64,000 nucleotides of DNA from Streptomyces sp. NBC_01260 (GCF_036226405.1 NZ_CP108464.1:5394001-5458000), one strand, 5' to 3'. Positions 24,864-34,269 are shown, numbered from the stretch's first letter. Translations and numbers: made by a program. Notes: generated from the sequence alone by a model not told the origin.

Positions 24864-25217
24864 TCCCGGTGGTACGCGGCCCGGCCGGCCGCCCGGTTCT
24901 CCGGGCGCCGGCCGGGCCGGTCCTCGACCGCGGGGCGCGGGCCGCGGGAGTGGCCCGGCCCGGACACGGGAGGTCGTTGGCGTCCGGGTCCGCCGCACGC
25001 CCACTGTAGGACGCCGAACTGCCCCCGCCCACCTGATTTCTGACGGTACGTCGATAACCAGTCACTCTCCGCGCGCGGTACAAGTCGGGCAGAGTGTGGT
25101 GAACCTGCGGTAACGGGTCTCCGGTGAAGTCGTGAGGGGCCCGGGCCGCTCCCGGGCCCTGTGCCAGGATGGGCGGCGATGCGACAGTGCACCGCCGTCG
25201 CACCCGAGGGGGAGTGG
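24864..25217. other. 354-bp intergenic stretch, terminator then GH6 promoter region
   Basis: Apart from the hairpin at 24878-24918 I see no gene or RNA here. AT-richer sequence around 25030-25120 (CTGATTTCTGACGGTACGTC and GTAACGGGTC) may hold the promoter of the GH6 gene, but no convincing -10/-35 pair is seen. Confidence 0.6.
24878..24918 (+). terminator. Strong GC hairpin after the class F sortase gene
   Basis: GGCCCGGCCGG plus CGCCCGG pairs with CCGGGCG plus CCGGCCGGGCC around a TTCT loop, an 18-bp stem with one bulged C, starting 15 bp after the stop. Confidence 0.75.
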
Positions 25218-26255
25218 ATGTACGGCAGCCACAACGGCCGGTTCGGTACGCGGGGAGCGGGCGCGGTCGTGATCGGCGCCGCGCTGCTGCTCGCGGGATG
25301 TTCCTCTTCCGGCGACGGCGACACGGGTTCCGGCGGTGGGGGGAAGAACCCCGCGGCCATCGGCCAGCAGCCCAAGGGCACCGATCCGTACTGGGTCAAC
25401 CCCGACGGGAACGCCGCCCGGCAGGTCGCCCGGTACACCGAGGACGGCAACGGCAAGAACGCCGCCCTGGTCCGGAAGATCGCGCGGCAGCCGGTCGGCG
25501 AGTGGATCGGCCCGGACAACCCGGAGGCCGAGGCGAAGGGCTTCACGGAGGCCGCCGCGAAGGCGGACCGGGAGGCGCTGCTGGTCCTCTACAACATCCC
25601 GCACCGCGACTGCGGGCAGTTCTCCAAGGGCGGCGCCGCCGACGGCAACGCGTACCGCAGTTGGCTGGACGGCGTCGCCAAGGGCATCGGCGACCGCGGC
25701 GCCACGGTGATCCTGGAGCCGGACGCGGTGCTGCACCTGGTCGACGGATGCACCCCGCAGAAGTTCCACGAGGAGCGCTACGACCTGCTCAAGGGCGCGG
25801 TCGAGCGGCTCAAGCAGTTGCCGGGCACCCGGGTCTACCTGGACGCGGGCAACGCGGGCTGGCACACGCCGGACGCGCTCTTCCAGCCCCTCCAGCAGGC
25901 GGGCATCGACGCGGCCGACGGGTTCGCGGTGAACGTCTCCAACTTCCAGACCACCGAGGTCAGCAAGGACTTCGGCAAGCGGCTGTCGGCGAAGGTGGGC
26001 GACAAGCCGTTCGTCATCGACACCAGCCGCAACGGCAAGGGCCCGTACACCGGCGGCGCCCCGGAGAAGAGCTGGTGCAATCCGCCGGGACGGGCCCTCG
26101 GCGAGACGCCGACGACGTCCACGGGCGACGAACTGGTCGACGCGTACCTCTGGATCAAGCGCCCGGGGGAGTCCGACGGCGACTGCCGGGGCGGGCCGAA
26201 GGCCGGCGCCTGGTGGCCCGAGTACGCCCTGGGCCTGGCCCGCAGCACCGCATAG
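25218..26255 (+). CDS. cslZ: Glycoside hydrolase family 6 lipoprotein (CslZ-like endoglucanase)
   Basis: About 345 residues. ATG 25218 gives a lipoprotein signal (VVIGAALLLAGC). The GH6 fold shows LLVLYNIPHRDCGQFSKGG, then the catalytic Asp region ATVILEPDAVLHLVDGC, and VYLDAGNAGWHTPDALFQPL. GH6 enzymes hydrolyse beta-1,4-glucan. In S. coelicolor the gene beside glxA encodes such an enzyme (cslZ, recalled as SCO2838), so it likely trims the glycan made by CslA at hyphal tips. It converges on glxA with a shared terminator. In-frame starts at 25161 and 25179 exist but would place extra residues before the signal peptide. Confidence 0.92.
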   Translation: MYGSHNGRFGTRGAGAVVIGAALLLAGCSSSGDGDTGSGGGGKNPAAIGQQPKGTDPYWVNPDGNAARQVARYTEDGNGKNAALVRKIARQPVGEWIGPDNPEAEAKGFTEAAAKADREALLVLYNIPHRDCGQFSKGGAADGNAYRSWLDGVAKGIGDRGATVILEPDAVLHLVDGCTPQKFHEERYDLLKGAVERLKQLPGTRVYLDAGNAGWHTPDALFQPLQQAGIDAADGFAVNVSNFQTTEVSKDFGKRLSAKVGDKPFVIDTSRNGKGPYTGGAPEKSWCNPPGRALGETPTTSTGDELVDAYLWIKRPGESDGDCRGGPKAGAWWPEYALGLARSTA

Positions 26256-26258
26256 GCA

Positions 26259-26307
26259 GGGCCCCCGCGCCGGGAGGTGCCTCAGGGCACCTCCCGGCGC
26301 GGGGCCC
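26259..26307. terminator. Bidirectional terminator between the GH6 gene and glxA
   Basis: A stem of about 20 bp: CCCCGCGCC-GGGAGGTGCC pairs with GGCACCTCCC-GGCGCGGGG around TCAG. It lies in the 55-bp gap between the converging stops and can serve both strands. Confidence 0.85.
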
Positions 26308-26310
26308 CGC

Positions 26311-28245
26311 CTACGGCACCTCCACCCACGTGCCCTCGGACGGTGTGCCCTTGTCGTCGGTGACGAAGAGCATGTACCAGCCCGACGGCACCAGCGCCCG
26401 GTTCTCCGGCACCGTCACCGAGATCCCGCCGTCCGTCTTCTTCAGGTCCAGCGCCACCGACCGCTGGTCCGTGTCCGTGACATGGGTGACCGCGCTCGGC
26501 CGCATCAGCTTCGCCGACCTGATCGTCGAGGCCTGGTTGGTGGTGAACATCGCGGTGGCGCCGCGCTTCACGCGCTTCGGCCCGGCGGTCAGCTCGGGCC
26601 GCGCATCGCGGTACAGGTACGGCGGGGTGTAGATCTCGATGCGCTGCTCGAAGACGCCCGGCCGGGTGTTCGCCTTGTCCGAGTAGAGCGAGTCCGAGCC
26701 GAAGATCATGACCCGCCCGTCGGGGAGGAGCACCGACCCCGAGTGGTAGTTGCGGCCCACCGCCGGGTCGGCGACCCGCTTGTACGAGTCCGACGCGGCG
26801 TCGTACAGCCGGGCCTGCAGGACGTTGGAGCCGCCACGGCCCCGGTAGTCGTCGGAGCCGCCGGTGACCAGCAGGGAGTCGTCGGGGAGCAGGGACGCGC
26901 TGGGGTAGCGGGTGCCCTCGTCCAGGGACGCGCCGTCCTTGAACCTCGGGTCGGCGTCCGACAGGTCGACCAGCCGGGACTTCTCGCTGGACTTGTCGGA
27001 CTCGCCGACGCCGCCGCCGCCGATCACCATGAACTTCTCGTCCTGGGCCGGGGGCAGCCGTACCGTCGCCGAGGTCTCCATCTGGTCCGGGTCGCTCAGG
27101 CCGGGGATCTTGGTGAACTTGTTCGTCGCCAGGTCCCAGACGCCGGGAGCGCGGCCGACGGTGGCGGGGCCGTAGCCCGCGTTCGAGCCGGAGTAGAAGA
27201 GCTTGCCGTCGTTGAGGAGGAAGACCGCCGGGTAGGTGGGGAACTTCCGGATGATGCCGGTGTACTCCCACTTCTTGGTCTTCGGGTCGTAGATCTCGTC
27301 CTTGCCGGGCACGATCTGCCCGATCTCGTCCAGACCGGAGAGGGCGAGGACCTTGCCGTCCTTGAGCGTGGTCAGCGTCGGGTACCAGCGAGCCTCGTTC
27401 ATCGGGTCGACGGTGATGTACTTCTCCGCCACCGGATCGAACTCGAAGGCCTCCCGGATGCCCTGGAAGTCCTTCTTGTCGAGGGCGAGCTTCTGGGCGA
27501 TCCCGTACACGTTGCGGGTGTCGGAGCCGGACAGGCCCGCTATTCGGTAGTTGTCCTCGGCGCCCGTCTCGTACTTCGTGCCGGACTTCTGCGCCTCGAC
27601 GTAGATCCGGCCGAGTCCGGGGTCGTTGCGCAGGAACGCACCGGTGTTCTTGTCGAAGACCTTCTTGGCCTTCTCCACCAGTACGGGGTCCTTGGTCACG
27701 AAGGTCTTGCCGTTGCCCTTACCGGTGAACCTGGTGCCCGCCGGAAGCGTGATCGGCTTGTCCGGGTCCTCGTTGTGGACGATCATCAGGCCGCCCGCCT
27801 TGGTGACGTCGCCCTTGAGCTTCTCGTACTGCTTCGTACCGCCGGCTATGAGCAGTTTGCCGTCGGGCAGTTGGGTGTGACCGGCGCAGAACATGTCCTT
27901 GGGCGTGGGGATGTTCTTGAACTGGTTGGTCTTCGGATCCCACAGCACCGACCGGAAGCTCTTCGCGTCGAAGTTCTTCTGGTTGTTGCCCGAGCCCGCG
28001 ACGAGCAGCACCTTGCCGGTGTGCAGCAGCGCCGCGTGGATCGTGTTGATCTTGTACTCGGACGGGATGTCCAGGAAGTCCCAGTGACCGTTGGCGGCCT
28101 TGTAGCCGGGCTTGTTGATCTTGTAGTCGTGGTAGCGCTCGGTGCTGAAGCGGTACAGCCACGGCCCGTTCGCTCCCGCGAGCGCGAGAACCACCGCCGT
28201 ACTGATCGCCATGCGGCGGGTACGGCGGCTCGGACGGTACTTCAT
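26311..28245 (-). CDS. glxA: Radical copper oxidase GlxA (galactose oxidase-like)
   Basis: A 644-residue membrane-anchored enzyme. After an N-terminal helix (MAISTAVVLALAGANGPWL) comes a seven-bladed Kelch propeller, then a C-terminal immunoglobulin-like domain. The cross-linking Cys is C120 in DMFCAGHTQLPDGKL; a candidate partner Tyr is in NEARWYPTLTTL; copper ligands are expected in RNYHSGSVLLPDGRV and near the C-terminal SGWYMLFV. The enzyme oxidises an alcohol on the glycan made by CslA and is needed for its deposition at hyphal tips. Its ATG overlaps the cslA stop (ATGA), so both are made from one transcript. Confidence 0.97.
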   Translation of the reverse strand: MKYRPSRRTRRMAISTAVVLALAGANGPWLYRFSTERYHDYKINKPGYKAANGHWDFLDIPSEYKINTIHAALLHTGKVLLVAGSGNNQKNFDAKSFRSVLWDPKTNQFKNIPTPKDMFCAGHTQLPDGKLLIAGGTKQYEKLKGDVTKAGGLMIVHNEDPDKPITLPAGTRFTGKGNGKTFVTKDPVLVEKAKKVFDKNTGAFLRNDPGLGRIYVEAQKSGTKYETGAEDNYRIAGLSGSDTRNVYGIAQKLALDKKDFQGIREAFEFDPVAEKYITVDPMNEARWYPTLTTLKDGKVLALSGLDEIGQIVPGKDEIYDPKTKKWEYTGIIRKFPTYPAVFLLNDGKLFYSGSNAGYGPATVGRAPGVWDLATNKFTKIPGLSDPDQMETSATVRLPPAQDEKFMVIGGGGVGESDKSSEKSRLVDLSDADPRFKDGASLDEGTRYPSASLLPDDSLLVTGGSDDYRGRGGSNVLQARLYDAASDSYKRVADPAVGRNYHSGSVLLPDGRVMIFGSDSLYSDKANTRPGVFEQRIEIYTPPYLYRDARPELTAGPKRVKRGATAMFTTNQASTIRSAKLMRPSAVTHVTDTDQRSVALDLKKTDGGISVTVPENRALVPSGWYMLFVTDDKGTPSEGTWVEVP

Positions 28246-30155
28246 GGTTTACGTCCCCCAAGGGCGATCTGCATGGTCTGTTCGTTGCCCGTCCAGCCGG
28301 GGTCCTCCTGCTGGGCGTGGGCGGGCGGGCCGCTCGGCGGCGGTGGACCCGCGCGTCGCTTCTTCTTCTCCGCCCGCATGGTGTACCGCCAGCCGAAGAT
28401 CGGGGCCGCGGTGATCAGCAGCGCCAGTGCCGCCCAGGTGAGCATCGCCGGGTGGCTGTGGCCGAGGAGGAACGAGGCCACGATCGAACCACCGAAGACC
28501 AGGATGAAGAAGAGGTGGATGCGGAAGGTCCCCAAGAGGGTGTCCGGGCTGGAGGAGTCGCCCTTGGGCGTGACCACGAACGAGCTCTTGCGGCGCAGCA
28601 CGGCGTCCATCAGCGAGCGTGCGTAGATCGGCGCGGAGAGCGCGGACATCACCATGCCGGCCAGCCCGCCGGAGCCCTCGGGCTCGTGCGGCGAGACGTT
28701 GTGCCGGCGGTTCCAGATGTACAGGCCGATCTGGAGCGCGGACGCGTTGCCGTACAGCATCATCCAGACGACCGGGTCGATCTGCACACCCGAGGCGCCC
28801 ATGCCCAGGAACAGCGCGCAACTGAGGGCCGCGAGGATCCAGTTCATGGCGGACATCGGGTAGAAGATGATCATCATGGTGTAGTTGAAGAGCTTGCCCA
28901 CGGGCAGGGAGTAGACGCCCTTCCAGTACTGCTTGAGGATCGTCTCGTACGTCCCGCGCGACCAGCGCAGCTGCTGGGTGAAGAAGTCGGTCCACGCGGT
29001 CGGGCCCTCGCCCACGGCCAGCACGTCCGGGGTGTACACCGAGCGCCACTTGCGGCCGGTGCGCGGGTTGCGGGCGCGGTGTATCTCGAAGCCGGTCGCC
29101 ATGTCCTCGGTGATCGAGTCGTACAGACCGCCGATCTGCTTGAGGGCCGAGATCCGCACCGCGTTGCTGGTGCCGACGAACATCGGGGCGCCGTAGCGGT
29201 TGCCCGCGCGCTGGATCAGCGCGTGGAAGAGGAACTGCTGCGACTCTGCGGCCTTGGTGACGAAGGTGTCGTAGTTGCCGTACACCTGCGGGCCGATGAC
29301 GAAGCCGACGTCCGGGTCGCGGAAGTAGCCGAGCATCCGCTCCAGATAGTTGGGCATCGGGATGTGGTCGGTGTCGACCGAGGCGAAGAAGTCGTACGTG
29401 TCGCCGTGCGCGTCGAGCCAGGCGTTGTAGTTGCCGTGCTTGGTCTTCGCGCGGTGCGGGCCCTTGGCCTGGTTCCAGTGCGCCACGCCCTTGCGGGAGA
29501 AGTGGTGCACGCCCAGCCGTTGGCAGACCTCCTTGACGGCGGGGTCGTCGCCCTCGTCGAGCAGCCAGACGTGCATCAGCCCGCGGTGACGGATGCGGAC
29601 GGCGGCCTCCAGGGTCTTCGTCACCATCTCCAGGGGCTCCTTGCCCGGGACGAAGGAGGTGAGGAAGGCGACCCTGGTGCCGTGCTCCGGCACGACCGGC
29701 ACCGGATCACGCGCGACCAGTGTGGCGTGCGCGTTGGACAGGACGTTCAGGGTGCGGAAGAGCTCGATCAGACCGATCGACACCAGCATCACGATGTCGA
29801 GGATCAGCAGCGTGTCGTTCTTGAGGTTCGGGTCGCGCTGCGTCCAGTGCTCGGGCTGCATCAGCCAGGCGAACAGGCCGAGCGAGACCAGCGGCGCGGC
29901 GCCCAGCAGGAGTGCCGCGCGTATCCGGTGCGGCTCCTGGGAGAGGAGCGAGCGGTACTGCACGGTGTACGGCTTGGCCGGATCGGGCTGGGTCAGAGGC
30001 CCGGCGAGCCGGCTGTAGTGCTCGTAGTCGTAGCGCGGCAGCGCCTTCTTCGGGCGCCGTCGGTGGCCCCCGGTCCGAAGCTGCGGGGGTATCCGAAGCT
30101 GCGTGGTCCGGGAAGGGTCGTTGTTCTGCCGGGCGCCTGGCGGCGTCGACGTCAT
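28242..30155 (-). CDS. cslA: Cellulose synthase-like glycosyltransferase CslA
   Basis: A 637-residue membrane GT2 enzyme. Two helices (about residues 80-135) precede the cytoplasmic catalytic domain holding the DxD motif FASVDTDHIP (about 261-263), the acceptor motif TEDMATG (about 349-355) and QQLRWSRG (394-401, the QxxRW motif). Four or more C-terminal helices follow, then a Pro-rich tail. CslA polymerises a beta-glucan-like strand exported at the hyphal tip, required for hydrophobic-surface attachment and morphogenesis in S. coelicolor. It is first in the cslA-glxA operon and has a long untranslated region upstream. Confidence 0.97.
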   Translation of the reverse strand: MTSTPPGARQNNDPSRTTQLRIPPQLRTGGHRRRPKKALPRYDYEHYSRLAGPLTQPDPAKPYTVQYRSLLSQEPHRIRAALLLGAAPLVSLGLFAWLMQPEHWTQRDPNLKNDTLLILDIVMLVSIGLIELFRTLNVLSNAHATLVARDPVPVVPEHGTRVAFLTSFVPGKEPLEMVTKTLEAAVRIRHRGLMHVWLLDEGDDPAVKEVCQRLGVHHFSRKGVAHWNQAKGPHRAKTKHGNYNAWLDAHGDTYDFFASVDTDHIPMPNYLERMLGYFRDPDVGFVIGPQVYGNYDTFVTKAAESQQFLFHALIQRAGNRYGAPMFVGTSNAVRISALKQIGGLYDSITEDMATGFEIHRARNPRTGRKWRSVYTPDVLAVGEGPTAWTDFFTQQLRWSRGTYETILKQYWKGVYSLPVGKLFNYTMMIIFYPMSAMNWILAALSCALFLGMGASGVQIDPVVWMMLYGNASALQIGLYIWNRRHNVSPHEPEGSGGLAGMVMSALSAPIYARSLMDAVLRRKSSFVVTPKGDSSSPDTLLGTFRIHLFFILVFGGSIVASFLLGHSHPAMLTWAALALLITAAPIFGWRYTMRAEKKKRRAGPPPPSGPPAHAQQEDPGWTGNEQTMQIALGGRKP

Positions 30156-30658
30156 GGGTCATCCCCCTGCACGCAGGCAGACTGCGTGGTCGGTCGGTCC
30201 TTTCGCCTGCCGCGTGTTCCCCCTGGAACGCGACCGACGGCTCAGTGGCGGGCCACCCTTCCTGAGACACGGAACGGCACCCTTCCGGTTGCATGATGCC
30301 TGTTCGGCATTTGCTCATGTGCGAGGCCCCCACCTCGCATCGCGCACAACCGGAACATCCCCCTCTATTGCCCCCAACTGCTCGCGTCGCCGACCTGGTT
30401 GGCACCGATGGCCCCCAGACAGGTTGGCCGACCCCGGCCGTGATCGCAAGGGTGAAACGGACGGTTAACCGCTCATACGCGCGATTTGGGGAGCCCTTGC
30501 GGCAAGGGGGTGCGGGGGCGTAGGGGGAGGTAATTGGGGTGTCCGCGAAGCACCCTCGCGCTCCCGCGTGACCGACTGGTGACTTTCTGTCGGGTGCGAG
30601 TGAGCTGTGCGTGAGCAAAGTATTTACTATGTGGCACCTGTGCGAGATGCCGGAGAAC
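30156..30658. other. Long gap upstream of cslA
   Basis: About 500 bp without a credible gene. It holds a small hairpin (TGCGAGG at 30320-30326 against CCTCGCA at 30333-30339) and an AT-rich patch (AAGTATTTACTATG, about 30619-30632). It probably contains the cslA promoter and a long leader. I could not match it to a known riboswitch. Confidence 0.5.
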
Positions 30659-30697
30659 AGTCAAGGCCCCCTCACGCGTGGTGAGAGGGCCTTGACT
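30659..30697 (-). terminator. Terminator of the first tRNA-Lys gene
   Basis: AGTCAAGGCCC and GGGCCTTGACT form the base of a stem continued by CCTCAC and GTGAG pairs, just beyond the tRNA 3' end on the minus strand. Confidence 0.85.
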
Positions 30698-30702
30698 TTG
30701 CG

Positions 30703-30776
30703 TGCGCCGCCAGGGACTCGAACCCCGGACCCGCTGATTAAGAGTCAGCTGCTCTAACCAACTGAGCTAGCGGCGC
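30703..30776 (-). tRNA. tRNA-Lys (anticodon CUU)
   Basis: A 74-nt cloverleaf read on the minus strand: acceptor GCGCCGC pairs with GCGGCGC followed by discriminator A, D-loop AGCTCAGTTGGTTAGAGC, anticodon arm CTGAC-TCTTAAT-CAG style with CTT at the anticodon, and T arm GGGGTTCGAGTCCC. CCA is not encoded. Identical to the genes at 38201 and 49694. Confidence 0.97.
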
Positions 30777-30959
30777 CTGCTGACCTGGAGAACTCTACCC
30801 GATCCGGGGTGGTGCTCCCGACCATTTCCCCTCCACCACGGCCTGTCGGATGGTCGTTTTTTCTCTTCTATCCGTCAAAATGCGATATGTCAGGAGAGTT
30901 GAGACACTGACGCCCGTACAGATGCGTCCAAAGATCTTGACGACTGCGGAGGGAATCGC

Positions 30960-32336
30960 ATGACTGTGCCGGCCTTCGAGGAGTACGTACCCGCCATCGA
31001 CTGCGGCTGTGCGGGGTGCGCCGTGCAACGGCGAACCGCAGCCGCGGCACTGCCGACGCGGCAGGGAGGACATCCGGCCGCGCACGGCGCGCGGCGCGCG
31101 CTGGTGCTGGTCACCGCTGCCGGGGTGGTGCTGAGCGCCGGCCTGGCGGAGGCGGCGACCGCGGCGGCCGGCCCCGCCCCGGTGACCGATCCGGCTCCGG
31201 TGGCCGATACCGCGCCGGCCGCCGGAGCCGGAGCGGCGGACCTGGCCGCGCCGGCCGAACCGGGGGACGCGGCGGATCCGGCCGATCCGGGACCGGAGAG
31301 TCCGCAGGGCGGACCCGGCCCGTTGCAGGGTGCGGGGGCCTCCGGCCCGCCGGCGGATACGCCCACGCTGCGCGGGACCAGCCGGGCCGACATCATCAAC
31401 CGGGCGAAGAAGTGGGTCAGTGCGCAGGTCCCGTACAGCATGGGCGCGTACTGGTCGGACGGGTACCGCCAGGACTGCTCCGGCTATGTGTCGATGGCCT
31501 GGAACCTGGCCGGCAACGAGTGGACCGGCAGCCTCGCCTCGTACGGCACGCGGATCGCCCGGGAGGAGCTCCAGCCCGGCGACATCCTGCTCTTCCACAA
31601 CCCGGCCAACCCCGCGAAGGGCTCGCACGTCACGATCTTCGGCGGCTGGACGGACTACACGCACACCCATTACACGGCGTACGAGCAGACCACGCCGCAC
31701 ACCCGCAAGCAGACGACGCCCATGGCGTACTGGACCAACTCGGGCAGCTATGTCGCGTACCGCTACAAGGGGCTGAGCACCGGAACCGGCGGCAGCGGCT
31801 CGTCGACGACGTTCCCGGGGGCCGGGAAGTTCGGCCCGGGTGCGGACAACGCCTACGTCACCCAGCTCGGCACGCTGCTGGTCCAGCGGGGCGGCAAGCG
31901 CTTCTACAAGGTCGGCCCCGGCCCCGCCTGGGGCAGCGCCGACCGGCAGGCGACCGAGGCGTTCCAGAAGGCCCAGGGCTGGAAGGGCAAGGAGGCCGAC
32001 GGCATCCCCGGCCCCGACACCTGGCGTCTGCTGACCGCCAGAACCGGCCGCGACATCCCCGCCGCGGGCGGAACCGGCCAGGGCGGTTCGACCGGGGTGC
32101 CCGCCTTCCCCGGCCGGGGTCAATTCCGGTCGGGTCAGTCCAACAGCCATGTCGACAGGCTCGGGAAACAGTTGGTGAAGAAGGGGTACGGCACGTACTA
32201 CCTGTCGGGCCCCGGACCCCGGTGGACCGAGGCGGACCGGCGCAATGTCGAGGCCTTCCAGAAGGCCCAGGGCTGGCGGGGTGCCCAGGCCGACGGCTAT
32301 CCGGGTCCGGAGACCTGGCGGCGACTCTTCGCGTGA
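30960..32336 (+). CDS. NlpC/P60 cell-wall hydrolase with two C-terminal wall-binding repeats
   Basis: A 458-residue exported protein. A hydrophobic segment (ALVLVTAAGVVLSAGLAEA, about residues 46-64) is followed by an Ala/Pro-rich spacer. The NlpC/P60-type domain (about 140-270) has Cys in RQDCSGYVSMAW and His in KGSHVTIFGGW. Two related modules follow, each opening FPG(A/R)G and containing a TEAFQKAQGW-like helix and DG(I/Y)PGP(D/E)TWR, resembling peptidoglycan-binding repeats. It likely cleaves peptide stems of peptidoglycan, perhaps opening the wall for the CslA glycan. GGAGGG precedes ATG 30960. Confidence 0.9.
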   Translation: MTVPAFEEYVPAIDCGCAGCAVQRRTAAAALPTRQGGHPAAHGARRALVLVTAAGVVLSAGLAEAATAAAGPAPVTDPAPVADTAPAAGAGAADLAAPAEPGDAADPADPGPESPQGGPGPLQGAGASGPPADTPTLRGTSRADIINRAKKWVSAQVPYSMGAYWSDGYRQDCSGYVSMAWNLAGNEWTGSLASYGTRIAREELQPGDILLFHNPANPAKGSHVTIFGGWTDYTHTHYTAYEQTTPHTRKQTTPMAYWTNSGSYVAYRYKGLSTGTGGSGSSTTFPGAGKFGPGADNAYVTQLGTLLVQRGGKRFYKVGPGPAWGSADRQATEAFQKAQGWKGKEADGIPGPDTWRLLTARTGRDIPAAGGTGQGGSTGVPAFPGRGQFRSGQSNSHVDRLGKQLVKKGYGTYYLSGPGPRWTEADRRNVEAFQKAQGWRGAQADGYPGPETWRRLFA

Positions 32337-32361
32337 CACGACGCACATGACGGAGGCGGGA

Positions 32362-34110
32362 ATGCGATCCACGGTGTCGGACAGTTCCGGGAACCCGGAG
32401 AACGGGGAGAACCCGGAGAACTCGGAGTACGGCGAGGAGACGTACGGGGCGCTCCCGGTGCGGGAGTGGGCCGTACCGGACCGGCCGGGGCGCGCGGCGG
32501 ACGCTTCGGCCCGCGCGGACGGGGTGAGGGGGCCGGACCCGGTGACCGGGCCTGACGGCTGGTCGGCGCCGGGACCGGGAGAGGGTTCGGGTTCGGGTTC
32601 CGGCTCGGGACGCGACCCGGCTTACGGGACCGGCTCGGTGGCGCGTTCCGGGCCGGACTCCGTGGTCGACCTGGTGCTCGACCTGATGCCGGGCGAGAGC
32701 GGACGCGGGGGCTCCGCCTTCGGCGCGACCTCGGCGTCGGTATCGGTACCGGGCGCGGCCCCGGAACCGGTCCCGGCCGCTGATCCGGCCGCCGATCCGG
32801 ACGTGCGTGAGGATGCGCGTGAGGACGGACTTGAGGCCGTTCGCGATCCGGGGCAACCGGCCCTGGCCAACGGTCCGTTCCTCGCCGGACCGGGGCTCGC
32901 CCCGGTCCGCCGGGACATCGGGCCCTCCCTCTCGCTGTCCCTCGGCGGCGCCGACACCGGCGAGTCCCACGCCGCGGTGCGGGTGGACACCGGCCGGCAT
33001 CACTCGGTCATCGCCAGTGAGCGCGCCGCCTCCATCCCCGTGCACCTGCTCTTCCGCGACGATCCCGAGGCCGTCGCGGACACCGTCGTGCTGCCCGCCA
33101 CCGTCGTGCGACGGGCGGCCGGGAGCGAGCAGACGGCCGGTGTCCGGCGGCCGCCGGTGCCGCGGTCGCCGCAGGTGTGGCCCTCCACCCGGCCCGCGCC
33201 GGTCGCCGACCCGCGGCTGCGCGAACGGCCCGGCCCCGCGCTGCCCGGCTGGGCGGCACTGCTCACCGGTCTCGGCGGACTCGCCGCCGCGGGCGGGGTC
33301 CTGTGGTGGACGGGTGCGCTGCCGGGCGGGGTGCTGTCCCGGCTCGGGCTCGGCCCGCGCCCCTACGACGGCATCGGCCTGAGCGCCTGGGTGGCGCTCG
33401 CACTGCTGCTGACCACGGTGCTCTTCGCGCTCGGCGGGCTGACCCGCGGCCGGGTCGGGTACGCCTGGGTGCTCACGATCTTCGGCCAGTACCGCGGCAG
33501 CGTGCGGCGCACCGGGCTGATGTGGGTCAGCCCGCTGCTGCTGCGCCGCCGGGTCGACGTGCGGCTGCGGCACTGGCGCAGCGAACCGCTGCCCGCAGTG
33601 GACGCGAACGGCACGGCGCTGCGGGTCGTCGTCCTCGTCGTGTGGCGGGTCGAGGACACCGTGCGGGCGACGCTGGGGATCGCCGACCACGAGGAGTACC
33701 TGCGGGAGCAGGTCGAGGCGGCGATGGCGCGGGTCCTCTCCCAGCTGCCCGCCGACGCCTTCCACGAGGACGCCCACACCCTGCGCAACGCCGAAGCCGT
33801 CGGCGACGCGCTGACCCGGATGCTCAAGGCGGACTGCGAGCCGGTCGGCATCGAGGTGTACTCCGCGCAGCCGACCGGGATCGAGTACGCGCCGGAGGTG
33901 GCCGCGGCCATGCAGCGGCGCCGGATCGCGGCCATCGACGCCAAACACCGCGACAGCGTGCTGACGTCGGTGGTGGACGCCGTGGACGACACGGTCAACC
34001 GGCTGACCGCACGAGGGCTCGTGGAGCTCGACGACTACGAACGGAAGTCACTGGTGAAGGACTTGACCGTCGCCTTCTACACCGGACGCGGTGGCGGGGA
34101 CAGTGCCTGA
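32362..34110 (+). CDS. SPFH/band 7 membrane protein with long disordered N-terminus
   Basis: A 582-residue protein starting at ATG 32362, which has GGAGG five bases before it (ATG 32347 lacks one). Residues 1-300 are low-complexity, rich in Ser, Gly, Pro and acidic residues. Two helices (LPGWAALLTGLGGLAAAGGV and AWVALALLLTTVLFALGGL) precede the SPFH domain (about 385-560): RVGYAWVLTIFGQYRGSVRR to RGLVELDDYERKSLVKDL. SPFH proteins build membrane scaffolds that recruit partners. It sits between the NlpC/P60 and LPMO genes and may help organise the tip glycan machinery, an inference from position. Confidence 0.9.
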   Translation: MRSTVSDSSGNPENGENPENSEYGEETYGALPVREWAVPDRPGRAADASARADGVRGPDPVTGPDGWSAPGPGEGSGSGSGSGRDPAYGTGSVARSGPDSVVDLVLDLMPGESGRGGSAFGATSASVSVPGAAPEPVPAADPAADPDVREDAREDGLEAVRDPGQPALANGPFLAGPGLAPVRRDIGPSLSLSLGGADTGESHAAVRVDTGRHHSVIASERAASIPVHLLFRDDPEAVADTVVLPATVVRRAAGSEQTAGVRRPPVPRSPQVWPSTRPAPVADPRLRERPGPALPGWAALLTGLGGLAAAGGVLWWTGALPGGVLSRLGLGPRPYDGIGLSAWVALALLLTTVLFALGGLTRGRVGYAWVLTIFGQYRGSVRRTGLMWVSPLLLRRRVDVRLRHWRSEPLPAVDANGTALRVVVLVVWRVEDTVRATLGIADHEEYLREQVEAAMARVLSQLPADAFHEDAHTLRNAEAVGDALTRMLKADCEPVGIEVYSAQPTGIEYAPEVAAAMQRRRIAAIDAKHRDSVLTSVVDAVDDTVNRLTARGLVELDDYERKSLVKDLTVAFYTGRGGGDSA

Positions 34111-34154
34111 GGGGGTTCGGCGGGCTCTTGCGAGGCGAACCGGAATCCAACTCC

Positions 34155-34170
34155 CATTGGTCTGGACATG
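34155..34170. promoter_or_regulatory. DasR-like (dre) site 1 upstream of the LPMO gene
   Basis: CATTGGTCTGGACATG resembles the DasR target TGGTCTAGACCA with two changed bases. It lies 100 bp before the LPMO start. Confidence 0.55.
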
Positions 34171-34196
34171 TTCATGATCCGTCAATAATCTAGGCC

Positions 34197-34208
34197 TTGG
34201 TCTAGACC
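34197..34208. promoter_or_regulatory. DasR-like (dre) site 2 upstream of the LPMO gene
   Basis: TTGGTCTAGACC contains the palindromic core GGTCTAGACC of the DasR consensus intact, 62 bp before the LPMO ATG. DasR represses chitin and N-acetylglucosamine genes in Streptomyces. Confidence 0.75.
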
Positions 34209-34269
34209 GCACGACACGCGCGCAGCAGTGCTCATGGAACCTCCCCCACGTATCCGAGGAGCGTCAGCA

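Noticed and set aside
30494..30508. CCCTTGC/GCAAGGG palindrome upstream of cslA as a terminator
   Set aside because: The loop is one base, so no hairpin can form and the site is too short to call an operator.
30156..30658. The long leader region upstream of cslA as a riboswitch
   Set aside because: No known aptamer core (for example ydaO/c-di-AMP) was recognisable by eye; only a small hairpin is present.
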